A stretch of 64,000 nucleotides of DNA from Parapusillimonas granuli (GTDB lineage: Bacteria; Pseudomonadota; Gammaproteobacteria; Burkholderiales; Burkholderiaceae_B). The notes under the pieces were generated by a model that was given only the letters and a program-made list of their open reading frames with translations, was not told where the DNA came from and ran no database searches. Position numbers and translations under genes: made by a program. Positions 23,932 to 37,197 of the stretch are shown here, piece after piece (position 1 is the stretch's first letter; the number at the start of each line of letters is the position of its first letter). Location: contig NZ_JACCEM010000012.1 of assembly GCF_013416525.1 (NCBI RefSeq), positions 1 to 64,000 on the forward strand, written 5' to 3'.

Positions 23932-24786
23932 TCAGGCCGCTCCAGCCGCGGCGAGCACGGCTTGCGAGCGCTTCAGCAGGGGGCCGTCGACCATCTTGCC
24001 TTCGAAATCTATCGTACCGATGCCCCTGGCCGTGGCGGCTTCATAGGCATCGACCAGGCGGCGGGCATAGTCGATTTCTTCTTGCGTGGGCGAGAACGCG
24101 GCATGGGCCAGGGCCACCTGCGCGGGCGCCACACAGATTTTCCCTTGATAGCCCATGTCGCGTCCGCGCCTGGCGTCTTCGGTGAACAGAGCGTCATCGC
24201 GAATGTCGAGCACCGCCTGGTCGAAGGCGACCAGCCCCGCCGCGCGCGCCGCCATGACCGCCCAGCCGCGCGCGGTGGCCACCTCGTCGCCATCGCGCGT
24301 GCGGCGCCCGCCGATGTCCGCGGCGAAGTCCTCCGCGCCGAAGTAGACGGCGCCGAGATACGGCGTCTCGTCGCAGATTCGCACGGCGTTCAGTACGCCG
24401 CGAACGGATTCGAGCCCGCCGATCAGCATCGGCCGGCGTCCGCGCCCTTTGCAGCCGTGCTCGATCCAGTGGACGGCGGCCAGCGCCTGCGCCGGGCTTT
24501 CCAGCTTGGGAATGACCACCGCATCGATGTCGCAGGCGAAGGCGGCTTCGAGGTCGGCCAGATAGTGGGGAGAATCGGGCACGTTCACGCGCACCGCCAG
24601 CATGCCGGCGAGCCCCGCCTTGCGGGCGCCGTCCACCGTTTTGGCCAGCGCGGTGCGCGCGACCGCTTTTTCACCGCTCGGCGTACCGTCCTCCAGGTCG
24701 ATCACGCTGCAGTCCGCGGAAAATCGGGGAAACTTGACGACGAGGTCAGGACGGTTGGCGGGTGCGAAAAACAGGGACCGGATCAT
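23932..24786 (-). CDS. CitE-like CoA ester lyase (HpcH/HpaI superfamily)
   Basis: A 284-residue TIM-barrel lyase of the citrate lyase beta-like family. Family motifs: MIRSLFFAPANRPDLVVKFPR, VIDLEDGTPSGEK (LEDGV-type), AVRVNVPDSP, PKLESPAQ, LIGGLESVRGV with the metal-ligand glutamate, and YFGAEDFAADIG with the aspartate. Relatives cleave citramalyl-CoA, malyl-CoA or similar hydroxyacyl-CoA thioesters to acetyl-CoA plus an oxo acid. It ends two bases before the CoA-transferase gene starts. In this operon it is the natural last, carbon-carbon bond breaking step. Confidence 0.85.
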   Translation of the reverse strand: MIRSLFFAPANRPDLVVKFPRFSADCSVIDLEDGTPSGEKAVARTALAKTVDGARKAGLAGMLAVRVNVPDSPHYLADLEAAFACDIDAVVIPKLESPAQALAAVHWIEHGCKGRGRRPMLIGGLESVRGVLNAVRICDETPYLGAVYFGAEDFAADIGGRRTRDGDEVATARGWAVMAARAAGLVAFDQAVLDIRDDALFTEDARRGRDMGYQGKICVAPAQVALAHAAFSPTQEEIDYARRLVDAYEAATARGIGTIDFEGKMVDGPLLKRSQAVLAAAGAA

Positions 24787-24837
24787 AGAGGGATCTCCGT
24801 ATGCTGGGTTGAAGTCGATGCGCCGCGGGCAGGCATG

Positions 24838-26070
24838 TCAGCCCGCCCCGGCCCTTGCGCCGGCACGGGCGCCGGCGGCCGCCATGACGTCGATCTGTTC
24901 GGGCGGATAGCCAAGTTCCGCGAGCACCTCGCGAGTGTGCTGCCCCAGCCTGGGGGCGGGACGCGGTTCGGAGGGCGGATTGTTCTTCCAGACCATGGGC
25001 GCACGCATGCTGCGGATGGCGCCCTCGGTGGGGTGGTCGACGATGCGGAAGAACCCGGTGGCTTTCAGGTGCGGGTCTTCGAGCACGCTTTCCAGAGTGT
25101 GCAGCGGCATGAACGGCACATCGGCGCGTTCGAGCAACCGCATCCAGTCGTCCGTCGAGCGCTCCATGAAAATGCCCGCCAGGACGCCGTAGACGTAATC
25201 GACGTTTTGCGACCGCTGGGCATAGGTGGAGAAGCGGGCGTCTTCCTCCATGAGCGTTTCCCGGCCGATCTCGCGCAGAAACCCACGCCACTGCTTGTCG
25301 GTGTAGACCAGCGCGCAAATGTGGCCGTCGCGGGTCTGGTAGGGGCGCCGCTCGGGAGACAGCTGCCGCGCATAGCCGCCGCGATCCAGGGGCGGCTCGT
25401 AAGTCAGGCCGCCCATGTGGTCGCCCATGACGAAGCCCACCATGGTTTCGAACATGGGGATGTCCACCTTGTCGCCGCGCCCGGTGCGCTCGCGGGCCAG
25501 CAGGCTGGCCAGGATGCCGTTGACCCCGGTGATGCCCACCACGCGGTCGGCGATCGCCGTGGGTACGTAGCGTGGAATGCCGCCCGAGGCCTGTGCGATC
25601 AGGGAAGAGAGCGTCGCCGCGCCCTGGATGAGATCGTCGTACGCGGGCCTGGCGGCGTAGGGGCCATCCTGCCCGAATCCGAACAGCCCCGCATAGACGA
25701 TGCGAGGATTGACGGCCGCCACGTCTTCGTAGGCCAGCCCGAGACGCGCCATCGCCTGCGGCCGAACGTTGTACATCAGGACGTCGGCGCCTTCCAGCAG
25801 CCGGTGCATCGCCTGCATGCCCTCCTTGCTTTTCAGGTCCAGCACGATGCTGCGCTTGTTGCGGTTCGCGTTCAGGAACACCGGCCCCATGCCGTCGTTG
25901 CGCGCGGGGCCGATTTCGCGGACCAGGTCCCCCTGGGGCGCTTCCACCTTGATGACGTCGGCCCCCATGTCCCCCAGCGCCTGCGACGCAAAAGGCCCCA
26001 TGAGCACGGACGTCATGTCGATCACCCGTATGCCGGTCAGCGGCCCATGCGCCAGTTTTGCTTCCATCAT
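24838..26070 (-). CDS. CaiB/BaiF family (class III) CoA-transferase
   Basis: A class III CoA-transferase of about 410 residues. The N-terminal pattern PLTGIRVIDMTSVLMGPFASQALGDMGADVIKVE and NRNKRSIVLDLK are diagnostic. The catalytic aspartate is Asp145 in RPAYDDLIQGA. Adjacent ATG codons at 26070 and 26067 are both possible behind AAGGCGAGG; a longer upstream frame lacks family sequence. The C-terminus ends in an alanine/glycine-rich tail (AAAGARAGARAGAG). It is the first gene of the leftward CoA operon, with its own promoter, divergent from IclR. It should activate the growth substrate with CoA taken from a second thioester. Confidence 0.88.
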   Translation of the reverse strand: MMEAKLAHGPLTGIRVIDMTSVLMGPFASQALGDMGADVIKVEAPQGDLVREIGPARNDGMGPVFLNANRNKRSIVLDLKSKEGMQAMHRLLEGADVLMYNVRPQAMARLGLAYEDVAAVNPRIVYAGLFGFGQDGPYAARPAYDDLIQGAATLSSLIAQASGGIPRYVPTAIADRVVGITGVNGILASLLARERTGRGDKVDIPMFETMVGFVMGDHMGGLTYEPPLDRGGYARQLSPERRPYQTRDGHICALVYTDKQWRGFLREIGRETLMEEDARFSTYAQRSQNVDYVYGVLAGIFMERSTDDWMRLLERADVPFMPLHTLESVLEDPHLKATGFFRIVDHPTEGAIRSMRAPMVWKNNPPSEPRPAPRLGQHTREVLAELGYPPEQIDVMAAAGARAGARAGAG

Positions 26071-26110
26071 CCTCGCCTTGAAAAATCTCTTTGTTCCTGT
26101 GTGTGGACAA

Positions 26111-26139
26111 ATAATACCTGTATGGGAACTAATGATCAA
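26111..26139 (-). promoter_or_regulatory. Promoter of the CoA operon with possible IclR site
   Basis: On the minus strand there is TTGATC (26139-26134), a 17-base spacer and TATTAT (26116-26111), about 40 bases before the CaiB start. A GGAA-N11-TTCC inverted repeat (about 26125-26143) covers the -35 box and could be the operator of the divergent IclR-type regulator. Confidence 0.6.
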
Positions 26140-26266
26140 TTCCTCTTGCATGGTGATAACCCGGATGCGCAGACACAAACGGGCTATTCCTTTCCGGGCG
26201 CGGGAAGGCGGTGGTGTATGCTTACGGTCGAAATTCAGGCGTCCCCATACGGAAGAATCAGCCATC

Positions 26267-27001
26267 GTGAACAAGCAAGCCGCCAACGTCCTTGAACTCC
26301 TGGAGTTCTTCGCCGCGCATCAGCGCCCGGCCACGCTTGCCGACATTGCGAACCACTTTGGCTGGCCGCGTTCCAGCACTTTCAAGCTGCTCGGCACATT
26401 GAAAACACGCGGCTATCTGTATGAGCCTCGCCCCAAAGGCGGCTACTATCCGGCCCCGCTGCTGGCGGATCTCGTGAACCGGATCGAACAAGCCCAGCCG
26501 GTACCCAAGGACGTCCATGCGCTCCTTGAGCGGCTGGCTGCGGAAACGGGCGAAACGGCCGTCCTTGCGGCGGCCAGCGACGCCTATGCCACGTTCGTGG
26601 CAACGGTCGAATCCCCTCATCCCATCCGGTATGCGGCGCCGGTGGGCAAGCGCGTGCCCTTGCATGCCACGGCCACCGGCCGTGCGCTGCTGTCGCAGAT
26701 GGACGAGAAAACCCGGGCTTCCATCCTGCGCAAGACGTCCTTCCAGGCCTATACCGAAATGACGCTCACCACGGCGGCCGCCGTGGAACAGGAGATCCAG
26801 ACGTCCAGGGAACGCGGATGGTTCCTCGGCGAAGGCGGCTATACCCCCGACCTCGGGGGGGTGGCGATGCCCTTTCCTCTGGAGGGACGCTGCTTTGCCT
26901 TACTGATAGGCGGGCCCAACCAGCGCGTCCAGCCCCGCATGGCGGAGCTGGTGGCGATTCTCAAGCGTCACGTCGATGCCTATCGGGCCCGGCACGGGTA
27001 A
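26267..27001 (+). CDS. IclR-family transcriptional regulator
   Basis: A 244-residue IclR regulator. The N-terminal winged helix is at residues 5-65 (NVLELLEFFAAHQRPATLADIANHFGWPRSSTFKLLGTLKTRGYL), followed by the effector domain (residues about 85-240) with RVPLHATATGRALLSQM and ERGWFLGEGGYTPDLGGVAMPF. The start is taken as GTG at 26267, since the frame extends upstream but without IclR-like sequence. It is divergent from the CaiB-led CoA operon and is its probable regulator. It converges on the alpha/beta hydrolase with five bases between the stops. Confidence 0.87.
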   Translation: MNKQAANVLELLEFFAAHQRPATLADIANHFGWPRSSTFKLLGTLKTRGYLYEPRPKGGYYPAPLLADLVNRIEQAQPVPKDVHALLERLAAETGETAVLAAASDAYATFVATVESPHPIRYAAPVGKRVPLHATATGRALLSQMDEKTRASILRKTSFQAYTEMTLTTAAAVEQEIQTSRERGWFLGEGGYTPDLGGVAMPFPLEGRCFALLIGGPNQRVQPRMAELVAILKRHVDAYRARHG

Positions 27002-27006
27002 ACGCC

Positions 27007-27825
27007 CTACAGCCGGTCGATGATGCCGTGCACCAGCCCGGGCGCCTCTTCGTAGGGAATGTGGCCGACACGCTGCGGAAGGTGCAGCGCCACCTGCGGC
27101 GGCACGTTCAGGGCGTGCTGCCAGGGAATGATGCGGTCCTCGCGGCCATGGACCAGCGTGATCGGGCAGGCGAGCGCGTCCAGGTCGGGCACGATGTCCA
27201 CCTGCTGCACGCCCTTGACGCTCACCGTGGCGCAAAATCGCGCCAGGGCGGCGCGCTGCCCGGCCAGGCGGGACCGATAGGCGTTCAGGTAGGCTTCATC
27301 CAGGCCGAAGGGAACCACCGTCAACTTGCCGATTTCATGTTCCAGCTCCCGGTTGTCGGCGGCGGCCAGCATGCCGTCCACGAAGCTCTGGTTGATGTCG
27401 GGGCCGCAGCCCGCGGGCGAGATCAGCAGCAGCGATCGCAGCTGGGCGGCGTCGACGCGCCGCGCCACGCGGGCGGCGATGGCCGCGCCCATGGAATGCC
27501 CCACCAGGACCAGCGGGCCGTTCGCGGCTTGCGCCAGAGTCTCGGCCACCCGGGCGGCCGCCTGGTCGAAACCCGTGGCCTCGAAGGGGCTTTCACCGTG
27601 GCTGGGAAGCTCGATGCAGAGCACGCCGAAGCCCAGGCGCAGCGCCTCCGGGAGCAGGCTGGGCCAGGACTCCATGTCGCCGAACAGGCCGTGGATCAGG
27701 ACCAGCGTCGGGCGCGTGGGCCACTGCGGCGCCCAATGCCGATAGCGCAGGGGGTGCGAACCCATGACGGGCTCCATGGGGCCCGGCCCCGTACGGAGGC
27801 CGACCCCTCCGGTGACAGTGTCCAT
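27007..27825 (-). CDS. Alpha/beta hydrolase
   Basis: A 272-residue alpha/beta hydrolase. The oxyanion stretch LVLIHGLFGDMESW is followed by the nucleophile elbow GHSMG (Ser111), and the acid and histidine are in HGREDRIIPW and RVGHIPYEEAP. The ATG at 27825 overlaps the region just past the thiolase stop (27828), so it is coupled to the thiolase and FadN-like genes. It could be a thioesterase or an ester or lactone hydrolase that frees an acid for beta-oxidation; the specific substrate is unknown. Confidence 0.82.
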   Translation of the reverse strand: MDTVTGGVGLRTGPGPMEPVMGSHPLRYRHWAPQWPTRPTLVLIHGLFGDMESWPSLLPEALRLGFGVLCIELPSHGESPFEATGFDQAAARVAETLAQAANGPLVLVGHSMGAAIAARVARRVDAAQLRSLLLISPAGCGPDINQSFVDGMLAAADNRELEHEIGKLTVVPFGLDEAYLNAYRSRLAGQRAALARFCATVSVKGVQQVDIVPDLDALACPITLVHGREDRIIPWQHALNVPPQVALHLPQRVGHIPYEEAPGLVHGIIDRL

Positions 27826-27827
27826 GG

Positions 27828-29036
27828 TCACATCCTCTGAAAAATGCCGGCGGCGCCCATGCCGGTGCCGACGCACATGGTGAGCATGCCGTAGTCCAGC
27901 TTGCGCCGGCGCAGGCCGTGCACCAGGGTGGCGGCGCGTATGGCGCCGGTGGCGCCCAGCGGGTGCCCCAGGGCAATGGCGCCGCCCAGGGGGTTGACGA
28001 TTTCCGGGTCGAGACCGAGCTCGCGGATGACGGCCAGCGCCTGGGCGGCGAAGGCTTCGTTCAGTTCTATCCAGCCCATGTTGCCCAAGCTCAGCCCGGC
28101 CTGCCTGAGCACCTGCGGAATGGCTTCCCTGGGCCCTATGCCCATGATTTCGGGCGGAACGCCTTTGACGGCGAACGACACGAAACGCGCGATGGGCTGC
28201 AGGCCGTGCGTTTTCAGCGCGCGTTCCGACACCACGAGCAGGGCGCCCGCGCCATCGGACATCTGCGAGCTGTTGCCCGCGGTGACGCTGCCCCTGGCGG
28301 CGAATGCCGGGCGCAGGCGCGAGAGCGCCTGGATGCTGGTGTCGGCGCGCGGGCCTTCATCGAGCTCGACCGTGCGGCGCCGTTCCTGGATGCCGCCGGC
28401 GTCCGCCCCCAGCGCCGGATCGGGCGTGCGGCGGACCACTTCGATGGGCAGGATCTCGTCGGAGAACTCGCCGGACCGCTGCGCCGCGAGCGCGCGTTCG
28501 TGCGAACGCAGGGCGAAGGCGTCCTGGTCCTCGCGCGAGACCTTCCAGCGCTCGGCCACCTGTTCGGCGGTCAGGCCCATGCCGTACGCAATGCCCAGGT
28601 TTTCGTCGCGCGCGAAGATTTCGGGGCTGAAGCTGGTATTGACGCCCATGACGGGCACCTGGCTCATGGACTCGGTGCCGGCGGCGATGATGACGTCGGC
28701 CTCGCCGACGCGGATGCGGTCCGCCGCCATGGCGATGGCGGTAAGGCCCGATGCGCAGAAGCGGTTGACCGTCACGCCGGCCACGGACACCGGCAGGCCC
28801 GCCAGCAGCGCGCCGATGCGCGCCACGTTGAAGCCCTGTGGGCCTTCGGGAATGGCGCAGCCGACGATGCAGTCCTCGATGGCGGCGGGGTCCAGCCCCG
28901 GCGCCTGGGCCAGCAGCCCTCGTATCACCTTGGCCAGCAGGTCGTCGGGACGGGTGTGCGCGAATACGCCGCGCGGCGCCTTGCCGATGGGGCTGCGCGT
29001 GGCGGCGACGATATATGCCTGTTGCAATGTGGACAT
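27828..29036 (-). CDS. Acetyl-CoA C-acyltransferase (thiolase)
   Basis: A 402-residue thiolase catalysing the last step of beta-oxidation. Nucleophile Cys94 is in NRFCASGLTAIAMAADRI. The C-terminal active-site histidine is in GGAIALGHPLGATGAI, and the second cysteine is in MLTMCVGTGMGAAGIF. The length is typical of FadA-type enzymes. The ATG at 29036 is preceded by GGGGGAAAAGC. It lies 14 bases after the fused dehydrogenase/hydratase gene, and the pair should form a beta-oxidation complex. Confidence 0.92.
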   Translation of the reverse strand: MSTLQQAYIVAATRSPIGKAPRGVFAHTRPDDLLAKVIRGLLAQAPGLDPAAIEDCIVGCAIPEGPQGFNVARIGALLAGLPVSVAGVTVNRFCASGLTAIAMAADRIRVGEADVIIAAGTESMSQVPVMGVNTSFSPEIFARDENLGIAYGMGLTAEQVAERWKVSREDQDAFALRSHERALAAQRSGEFSDEILPIEVVRRTPDPALGADAGGIQERRRTVELDEGPRADTSIQALSRLRPAFAARGSVTAGNSSQMSDGAGALLVVSERALKTHGLQPIARFVSFAVKGVPPEIMGIGPREAIPQVLRQAGLSLGNMGWIELNEAFAAQALAVIRELGLDPEIVNPLGGAIALGHPLGATGAIRAATLVHGLRRRKLDYGMLTMCVGTGMGAAGIFQRM

Positions 29037-29050
29037 GCTTTTCCCCCGTG

Positions 29051-31477
29051 TCAGTTGCGCACCGGCTTGCCGGTCTTCAGGAAGCCCATCAGGCGTTCCT
29101 GGGTCTGAGGCCGGCCCAGCAGGCCCAGGAACGCGCGGCGCTCGCGGGCCAGCATCCAGGCCTCGTCGGCCAGCGAACCGGGATCGACGTCGCCGCCGCA
29201 CAGGACATCGGCCACCTCGCCGGCCACGACGTAGTCGTAGTCGGAGATGAACCCGCCGACCTTCATGTTCAGCAGCTGGCCCTTCAGCGTGGCAAGGGCG
29301 TCGCGCCCCGCCACCGGGAAGGGCCGCGGCAGGGGTGGGCGCCGGCCGGACTCGGCCATGGCGCGCGCCACGCGCACGGCCACGTACAGCAATTCATGCC
29401 GGTTCATGACGATGGTGTCGGAAGGGTCCAGGAAGCCCAGCCGCTGGGCGTCCGGGGCGGACGCCGAGACCTGGGCGCCGGCGATGGCCAGGGCGAATTT
29501 CTTGAGATAGGCCAGCAGAGGCGCGTCGGGCGCGCCCAGCGCCTGCAGCTCGGCCGCGCGCCTGGCCGCCCAGGTCAGGCCGCCGGCCCCGGGGACCAGG
29601 CCGATGCCGGTCTCGACCAGGCCGATGTAGGTTTCGAAATGCGCCACCCGATGCGCGCAATGCACGGACAGTTCGCAGCCGCCGCCCAGCGCCATGCCGG
29701 CCAGTGCCGCCACGACCGGCACCTGCGCATAACGCAGGCGCATGACCATGTCTTGCATTTCCTGTTCGATGGGCGCCACGGCGGCCGGACCGCCCTGCGC
29801 GAAAAGCGGCATCAGGGCCTTGAGGTCGGCGCCGGCGGAGAAGGGATCGCCCAACTGGCCGATGACCAGCGCCGCGAAAGACGCTTCGGCCAGATCCACC
29901 GCGTGCATGATGCCGCGGACGACTTCCGGGCTGAGCGTATGCATGCGCGTCTTGAAAGACAGCAGCAAGACGTCGGACGGATGCGGCGCCGGCAGCGTCC
30001 AGGCGCATACGGCCTCGTCTTCGAAGACGATTTTGCGCTCCAGGCCGGGCGCTTCGCCGGCCAGCCGCGGCGCGCCCACCTGCCGCTGGTAGACGGGCAG
30101 GGTGCTGCGCCCTTCGAACCGCGCGTCACGCGGGTTCCAGGAGCCGGCGGCGGTGTGCACGCCGCGCGCTTCCCAGACCGGCCCGCGCATCACCCAGTCC
30201 GGCAGCGGCCGGCTGGACAAGGCCTCGCCCGCCTGGATGTCGGCGGCGATCCAGCCGGCCACTTCCTGCCAGCCGGCAGCTTGCCAGATTTCGAAAGGCC
30301 CCTGCTCGTGCCCGAAACCCCATTTCATGGCCAGGTCCAGCTGGCGGGCGTTATCGGCGATGTCGGCCAGGTGGACCGCGCTGTAGTGGAAGATGTCGCG
30401 CAGTACGGCCCACAGGAACCGCGCCTGCGGATGCTGGGACTCGTGCAGCGCCGTCAGCTTCTTGGCCGGATCGCGCTCGGCCAGGATGGCGGCCACGCTG
30501 TCGTCGATCTTGGCGTCGGCGGGCACGTATTGCCCGCTGTCCGGATCCAGCTTGAGGATGGCCTTGCCTTCCTTGCGATAGAAGCCGGCGCCCGTCTTCT
30601 GGCCCAGCGCGCCTTTTTCGATCAGCGTGGCGACCACGCGCGGCAAGCCGAAATGAGCATGGAAGGAGTCTTCCGGCAACTGTTCCTGCATGGTCCGGAC
30701 GACGTGGGCCAGGGTGTCCAGGCCCACGACGTCGGCCGTGCGGAAGGTGCCGGACTTGGCCCGGCCCAGGCGCGCGCCCGTCAGGTCGTCGACGAGCTCG
30801 TAGCCGAGGCCGAAGCGCCGCGCCTGCTCCATGACCGACAGGATGCCGAAGACGCCGATGCGGTTGCCGATGAAGTTGGGCGTGTCCCGGGCGCGGACCA
30901 CGCTCTTGCCCAGCGATGAAACCAGGAAGGTTTCCAGGACGTCGAGCAGGCCGCGGTCGGTGTCCCGGGTGGGGATGAGCTCGACCAGCGGCATGTAGCG
31001 CGGCGGGTTGAAAAAGTGGACGCCGCAGAAGCGCGCGCGCAAGGCCTCGGGCAGCGCCCCGGACAGTTCGGTGATGGACAGGCCGGAAGTATTGCTGGCC
31101 AGCAGCGCGTCGGCGCGCAGGGCCGGCGCGATCTTTTGATAGAGGTCGCGCTTCCAGTCCATGCGCTCGGCAATGGCTTCGATGACCAGGTCGCATTCCC
31201 GCAGCCGGCCCAGATGCTCGTCGTAATTGGCCGGCTCGATGAGCGCGGCGAGATCCGGCGTGCCCAACGGCGCCGGACTCAGCTGGCGCAATTGGTCGAT
31301 GGCTTTCCGGGCGATGGCGCTCTTGTCGCCTTCTTTGGCGGCCAGATCGAAAAGCACGACGGGCAGGCCCGCATTGACGCAGTGCGCTGCGATCTGGGCG
31401 CCCATGACGCCCGCGCCGCAGACGGCGATGCGGCGTATGCGCAGGGGCGCGCCTTGGGCTGGTAGGGTCGGCTGCAT
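29051..31477 (-). CDS. 3-hydroxyacyl-CoA dehydrogenase/enoyl-CoA hydratase fusion (FadN-like)
   Basis: An 808-residue bifunctional beta-oxidation enzyme. The 3-hydroxyacyl-CoA dehydrogenase comes first: the NAD fold is at residues 14-45 (RRIAVCGAGVMGAQIAAH), then VHFFNPPRYMPLVELIP and GFIGNR-like NFIGNRIGVFG. The crotonase domain is C-terminal, with FSAGADLKAL (about 530) and ALGGGCELS plus ETGIGLVPGAGG, keeping both catalytic glutamates. This order is the reverse of FadB/FadJ and matches the Bacillus FadN type. The ATG at 31477 is chosen because GGGAG lies eight bases upstream; an ATG two codons earlier is too close to it. It heads the operon with thiolase and hydrolase. Confidence 0.9.
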   Translation of the reverse strand: MQPTLPAQGAPLRIRRIAVCGAGVMGAQIAAHCVNAGLPVVLFDLAAKEGDKSAIARKAIDQLRQLSPAPLGTPDLAALIEPANYDEHLGRLRECDLVIEAIAERMDWKRDLYQKIAPALRADALLASNTSGLSITELSGALPEALRARFCGVHFFNPPRYMPLVELIPTRDTDRGLLDVLETFLVSSLGKSVVRARDTPNFIGNRIGVFGILSVMEQARRFGLGYELVDDLTGARLGRAKSGTFRTADVVGLDTLAHVVRTMQEQLPEDSFHAHFGLPRVVATLIEKGALGQKTGAGFYRKEGKAILKLDPDSGQYVPADAKIDDSVAAILAERDPAKKLTALHESQHPQARFLWAVLRDIFHYSAVHLADIADNARQLDLAMKWGFGHEQGPFEIWQAAGWQEVAGWIAADIQAGEALSSRPLPDWVMRGPVWEARGVHTAAGSWNPRDARFEGRSTLPVYQRQVGAPRLAGEAPGLERKIVFEDEAVCAWTLPAPHPSDVLLLSFKTRMHTLSPEVVRGIMHAVDLAEASFAALVIGQLGDPFSAGADLKALMPLFAQGGPAAVAPIEQEMQDMVMRLRYAQVPVVAALAGMALGGGCELSVHCAHRVAHFETYIGLVETGIGLVPGAGGLTWAARRAAELQALGAPDAPLLAYLKKFALAIAGAQVSASAPDAQRLGFLDPSDTIVMNRHELLYVAVRVARAMAESGRRPPLPRPFPVAGRDALATLKGQLLNMKVGGFISDYDYVVAGEVADVLCGGDVDPGSLADEAWMLARERRAFLGLLGRPQTQERLMGFLKTGKPVRN

Positions 31478-31602
31478 AGACATACTCCCTGTTGAATGCA
31501 TCGAGAACCTAAAGCTTAGGAGGTACGGCCCTAGATTAATTGATTCCGTCAGGGCGTGCACACGTTAGAATTATTTCTTCTTCACCCGCCACACACGCCG
31601 CC

Positions 31603-32310
31603 ATGGCCCGTTTGCCACGCCTTTATGCCCCGTCGGTTCCACAGTTGGTGGAGGCGCGGTTCGCACACCCCTTGGCGCGCGCATCCGACCCCACGCCGGC
31701 GGACGAGCTCGACGCCTTGCTGGCGATGCTGGAACGCGAGGCGCGCGAATGCAAGGTGTCGCTGCACGCCTGGCTGCTGCTGAATGACCGCATCACCCTG
31801 CTGGCCACGCCGCCCGACGAACGCAGCATGCCCAGGCTGGTGCAGGCCCTGGGCAGGCGGATCGCCGCCGCATCGGCCGGCGGCCGGGTCTTCGCGGGCC
31901 GCTACCGCAGCGCCCTGGTCGAACCCGGCAGCTGGGTGCTGCCGGCCATGGTGTGGCTAGAGTCCCTGCCGGCGCAGTTGCATTATGTGGACCGCGCGGA
32001 ATCCTGGCCATGGTCGTCGGCGCAGGAGCACGTCGGCCGCGGCGCGGGCACCCTGCTCCGAGATCACCACGATTACTGGGCGGACGGCAACACGCCCTTC
32101 GCCCGCCAGGCCCGCTATCGGGACCGGCTGGCCCAAGGCCTGCCGCCCGCCGATGCGCAGCGCATCCAGAACGCGCTGTTCGGGCAATGGGCGGTGGGCG
32201 GGGCCGATTTCCTGGCGCATCTGGCGACCCGGGCCAGCCGCCGTGTTGCGCCCGCGCCGCGCGGGCGCCCGCGCAAAGCCGGCGCAGGTCAGGCACCGTC
32301 TCGGGCCTGA
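31603..32310 (+). CDS. RAYT-like (Y1 transposase family) protein lacking catalytic residues
   Basis: A 235-residue protein that follows REP-associated tyrosine transposases over its length: MARLPRL near the start, a central ...LLNDRITLLATPP...RLVQALGRRIAAA, GRYRSALVE, a LPAMVWLESLP helix and WPWSSAQEH. The two features needed for cleavage are missing. The HUH segment (usually xNHVHLLxTP) reads NDRITLLATP, and the helix that usually reads RYIELNP has Trp in place of tyrosine. The frame is nevertheless intact, with a basic, proline-rich tail (RRVAPAPRGRPRKAGAG). It may be a domesticated DNA- or RNA-binding protein. The ATG at 31603 fits the usual N-terminus; an upstream start at 31540 is less likely. 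GGGGTC-type palindromes follow it. Confidence 0.7.
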   Translation: MARLPRLYAPSVPQLVEARFAHPLARASDPTPADELDALLAMLEREARECKVSLHAWLLLNDRITLLATPPDERSMPRLVQALGRRIAAASAGGRVFAGRYRSALVEPGSWVLPAMVWLESLPAQLHYVDRAESWPWSSAQEHVGRGAGTLLRDHHDYWADGNTPFARQARYRDRLAQGLPPADAQRIQNALFGQWAVGGADFLAHLATRASRRVAPAPRGRPRKAGAGQAPSRA

Positions 32311-32405
32311 CCCTTTTTTTTCAATGGATTAGATACGTCCCCATTTATTTTTTTGTAAAAATAGCCTGTCAATAAATGGGGACGGACCCCTATTTATTTT
32401 TATTG
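32302..32405. repeat. REP-like palindromes and AT-rich inverted repeat before gltB
   Basis: CGGGCCTGACCCTTTTTTT overlaps the end of the RAYT-like gene and can act as its terminator. After it, GTCCCCATTTATT (32337-32349) and AATAAATGGGGAC (32371-32383) form a perfect 13-base inverted repeat with a 21-base centre. GGACCCCTATTTATTTTT follows directly, repeating the CCCC-ATTTATT pattern. The GGGGAC/GGGGTC-GACCCC core is shared with hairpins at 9179 and 10292. This looks like a cluster of non-autonomous palindromic elements of the kind spread by RAYT proteins. Confidence 0.6.
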
Positions 32406-32467
32406 CGCGCCCGCTCGCCTGACGGTATCTTGGTTTTCTTGCATCGCAACAATCCCAGAGCACGACC

Positions 32468-37189
<4,722 letters not shown>

Positions 37190-37197
37190 GGAAAAAA

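Noticed and set aside
23962-26295. A 777-codon plus-strand frame opposite the CitE-like and CaiB genes
   Set aside because: Covers two well-supported minus-strand genes and the divergent spacer; no domain seen.
29051-31477. Calling the fused beta-oxidation enzyme FadB
   Set aside because: Domain order is dehydrogenase then hydratase, the reverse of FadB/FadJ.
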